From the IMG/VR virus record IMGVR_UViG_3300028809_000005, positions 1-38,790 of that record: DNA of 38,790 nucleotides; one strand, given 5' to 3'. Of the stretch, positions 38,022 through 38,790 are shown in pieces (the stretch's first letter is position 1; each line of letters opens with the position of its first letter). The notes below the pieces were generated by a model. It saw only the letters and a program-made list of their open reading frames with translations. It was not told where the DNA came from and ran no database searches. The position numbers and the translations under genes were made by a program. The stretch is from a virus.

Positions 38022-38790
38022 CTATTTATGTTTAAACCATGAGATGCCGTTATCTGCTTCGTACTTCTTAAACTCCGTATTAATCTGCTTACCGTGAATA
38101 ACGCGATCCTTGAAATATGTATAGCATACGTAATTATGTGCGCCCATGTCTGTAAGACCAGCGTTTGGTGATCGCTTAAGTTTAGCGTCATGTTCGCCCT
38201 CCTGGTACATATCTATCATGCGGGCCGTGTATTCTAGCATTATATCCACATCCCCGCCTACTAGACCAGCGTTCAAAAGTGGCAAGCCATAATTACGGGC
38301 AAAGAATCCTTTTAGCTTCGGGTGATTGTGATGTTTGTTTAGCCATACAGATCGTAATGTATCCGGCTCATCACCCACATACAATTTACCTTTCTCCATG
38401 TGGGGGAACGGATCGCGCAACATTTCTACGTCCGTGGCATCAACGCACCAAACATAATCTAATTCCGATTGATGTTCAATAAGCCATTCGCGATATGTGA
38501 CCCAGCGCTGAAAATAAGGGTTGATACTTGGTTTACGATATGGCAATGATCGGTCGTCTACAATAACGTCATTTTTCTTAACGCAGTCATGAAACACTAT
38601 GAACTTGTCCCCCGTTGGGCGATGGCCTTGCAAAACGCTTTCCGCCAACTTCAAAACAGGGTAAAAGTCGTAGTGCCATTCCCGCCCCTGCGGATCGGCC
38701 ACACTTGTAAAGTAACAGGTAAGTACCATATTTGCATCTCCTGCCTTATTTCTTCCCTTGCGCTCCGCTCCCTCTCTATACGGCACATAT
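38022..38790 (-). CDS. Two-domain glycosyltransferase, C-terminal part
   Basis: This is the continuation of the frame that runs off position 1; the true junction is 1/38663 and the stop is at 38022. The last 214 codons form a second transferase-like domain. It has a VWCVDATDVEML stretch (about residues 339-349 of the full protein) with a D-x-x-D acidic pair, and an LLNAGLVGGD stretch near the end, of the kind seen in GT8-like phage transferases. An ATG at 38786 opens an apparent 254-residue ORF, but this is only an internal methionine of the 480-residue protein. Two different sugar-transfer domains in one chain suggests two successive additions on one acceptor; that is inference. Confidence 0.78.
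   Translation of the reverse strand, partial: YVPYREGAERKGRNKAGDANMVLTCYFTSVADPQGREWHYDFYPVLKLAESVLQGHRPTGDKFIVFHDCVKKNDVIVDDRSLPYRKPSINPYFQRWVTYREWLIEHQSELDYVWCVDATDVEMLRDPFPHMEKGKLYVGDEPDTLRSVWLNKHHNHPKLKGFFARNYGLPLLNAGLVGGDVDIMLEYTARMIDMYQEGEHDAKLKRSPNAGLTDMGAHNYVCYTYFKDRVIHGKQINTEFKKYEADNGISWFKHK
38664..38790. repeat. Terminal direct repeat, copy 2
   Basis: This is an exact copy of bases 1-127. Removing one copy gives a 38,663-bp circle, and the leftward reading frame entering from position 1 continues at 38663 without a shift. Confidence 0.93.

Noticed and set aside
1-38790. CRISPR array
   Set aside because: The ~80-nt periodic units at 5397-5822 share architecture but not repeat sequence; no direct repeats of CRISPR type were seen anywhere.

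Overview
This window is a complete tailed-phage genome in linearised form. The last 127 bases (38664-38790) repeat bases 1-127 exactly, so the real molecule is a 38,663-bp circle (or a circularly permuted headful genome) opened inside a glycosyltransferase gene. The host is most likely a member of the Bacteroidota. The best promoters follow the Bacteroidota form TTTG-N19-TAnnTTTG, almost no gene has a Shine-Dalgarno sequence, and several small proteins resemble families common in Bacteroidota phages. The virion modules (HK97-type capsid, portal, MuF protein, tail tube, frameshifted tail chaperone, tape measure) indicate a siphovirus. I see no integrase, DNA polymerase or helicase, so lifestyle is unresolved and replication probably relies on host enzymes.

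Layout on the circle. (1) Leftward packaging/head operon: terS (5368) - terL - portal - small gene - methyltransferase - conserved phage protein - large two-domain glycosyltransferase (through the window junction) - membrane protein - second glycosyltransferase - small gene - MuF-like head protein (ends 36172). A sugar/methyl-transfer cassette thus sits between portal and MuF. (2) A rightward insert at 34733-36201 holds six small genes of unknown function. (3) Leftward structural operon from a perfect promoter at 34631-34661: protease, major capsid protein, connectors, tail tube, tail chaperones G/GT, tape measure, hub-like proteins, collar fibre, beta-helix spike with a Sec signal peptide, anchored fibre-like protein, holin candidates and M15 endolysin (ends 18706). 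(4) Rightward early operon 15183-18643: HTH protein, many tiny genes, RecT, and a restriction-fold nuclease. (5) Divergent leftward operon 15135-12195: replication-like proteins, then small accessory genes ending at a terminator with an unusual inverted repeat. One gene here carries a clear single-base frame break. (6) A gene-sparse stretch 11173-12194 with a tRNA-Met(CAU) and a few very small ORFs. (7) Leftward accessory operon 11172-5831, ending at a terminator.

The most unusual element lies between (7) and (1). At 5397-5822, five terminator-type hairpins alternate with five TAnnTTTG promoter boxes at roughly 80-nt steps, all pointing leftward, and the last box serves terS. The array should either make four terminated RNAs of about 60-75 nt or insulate the late operon.

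Genes are very tightly packed, with ATGA or TAATG overlaps throughout. This overlap rule helped choose starts and revealed many genes under 60 codons. All functional names come from motif recognition by eye; no database search was run.
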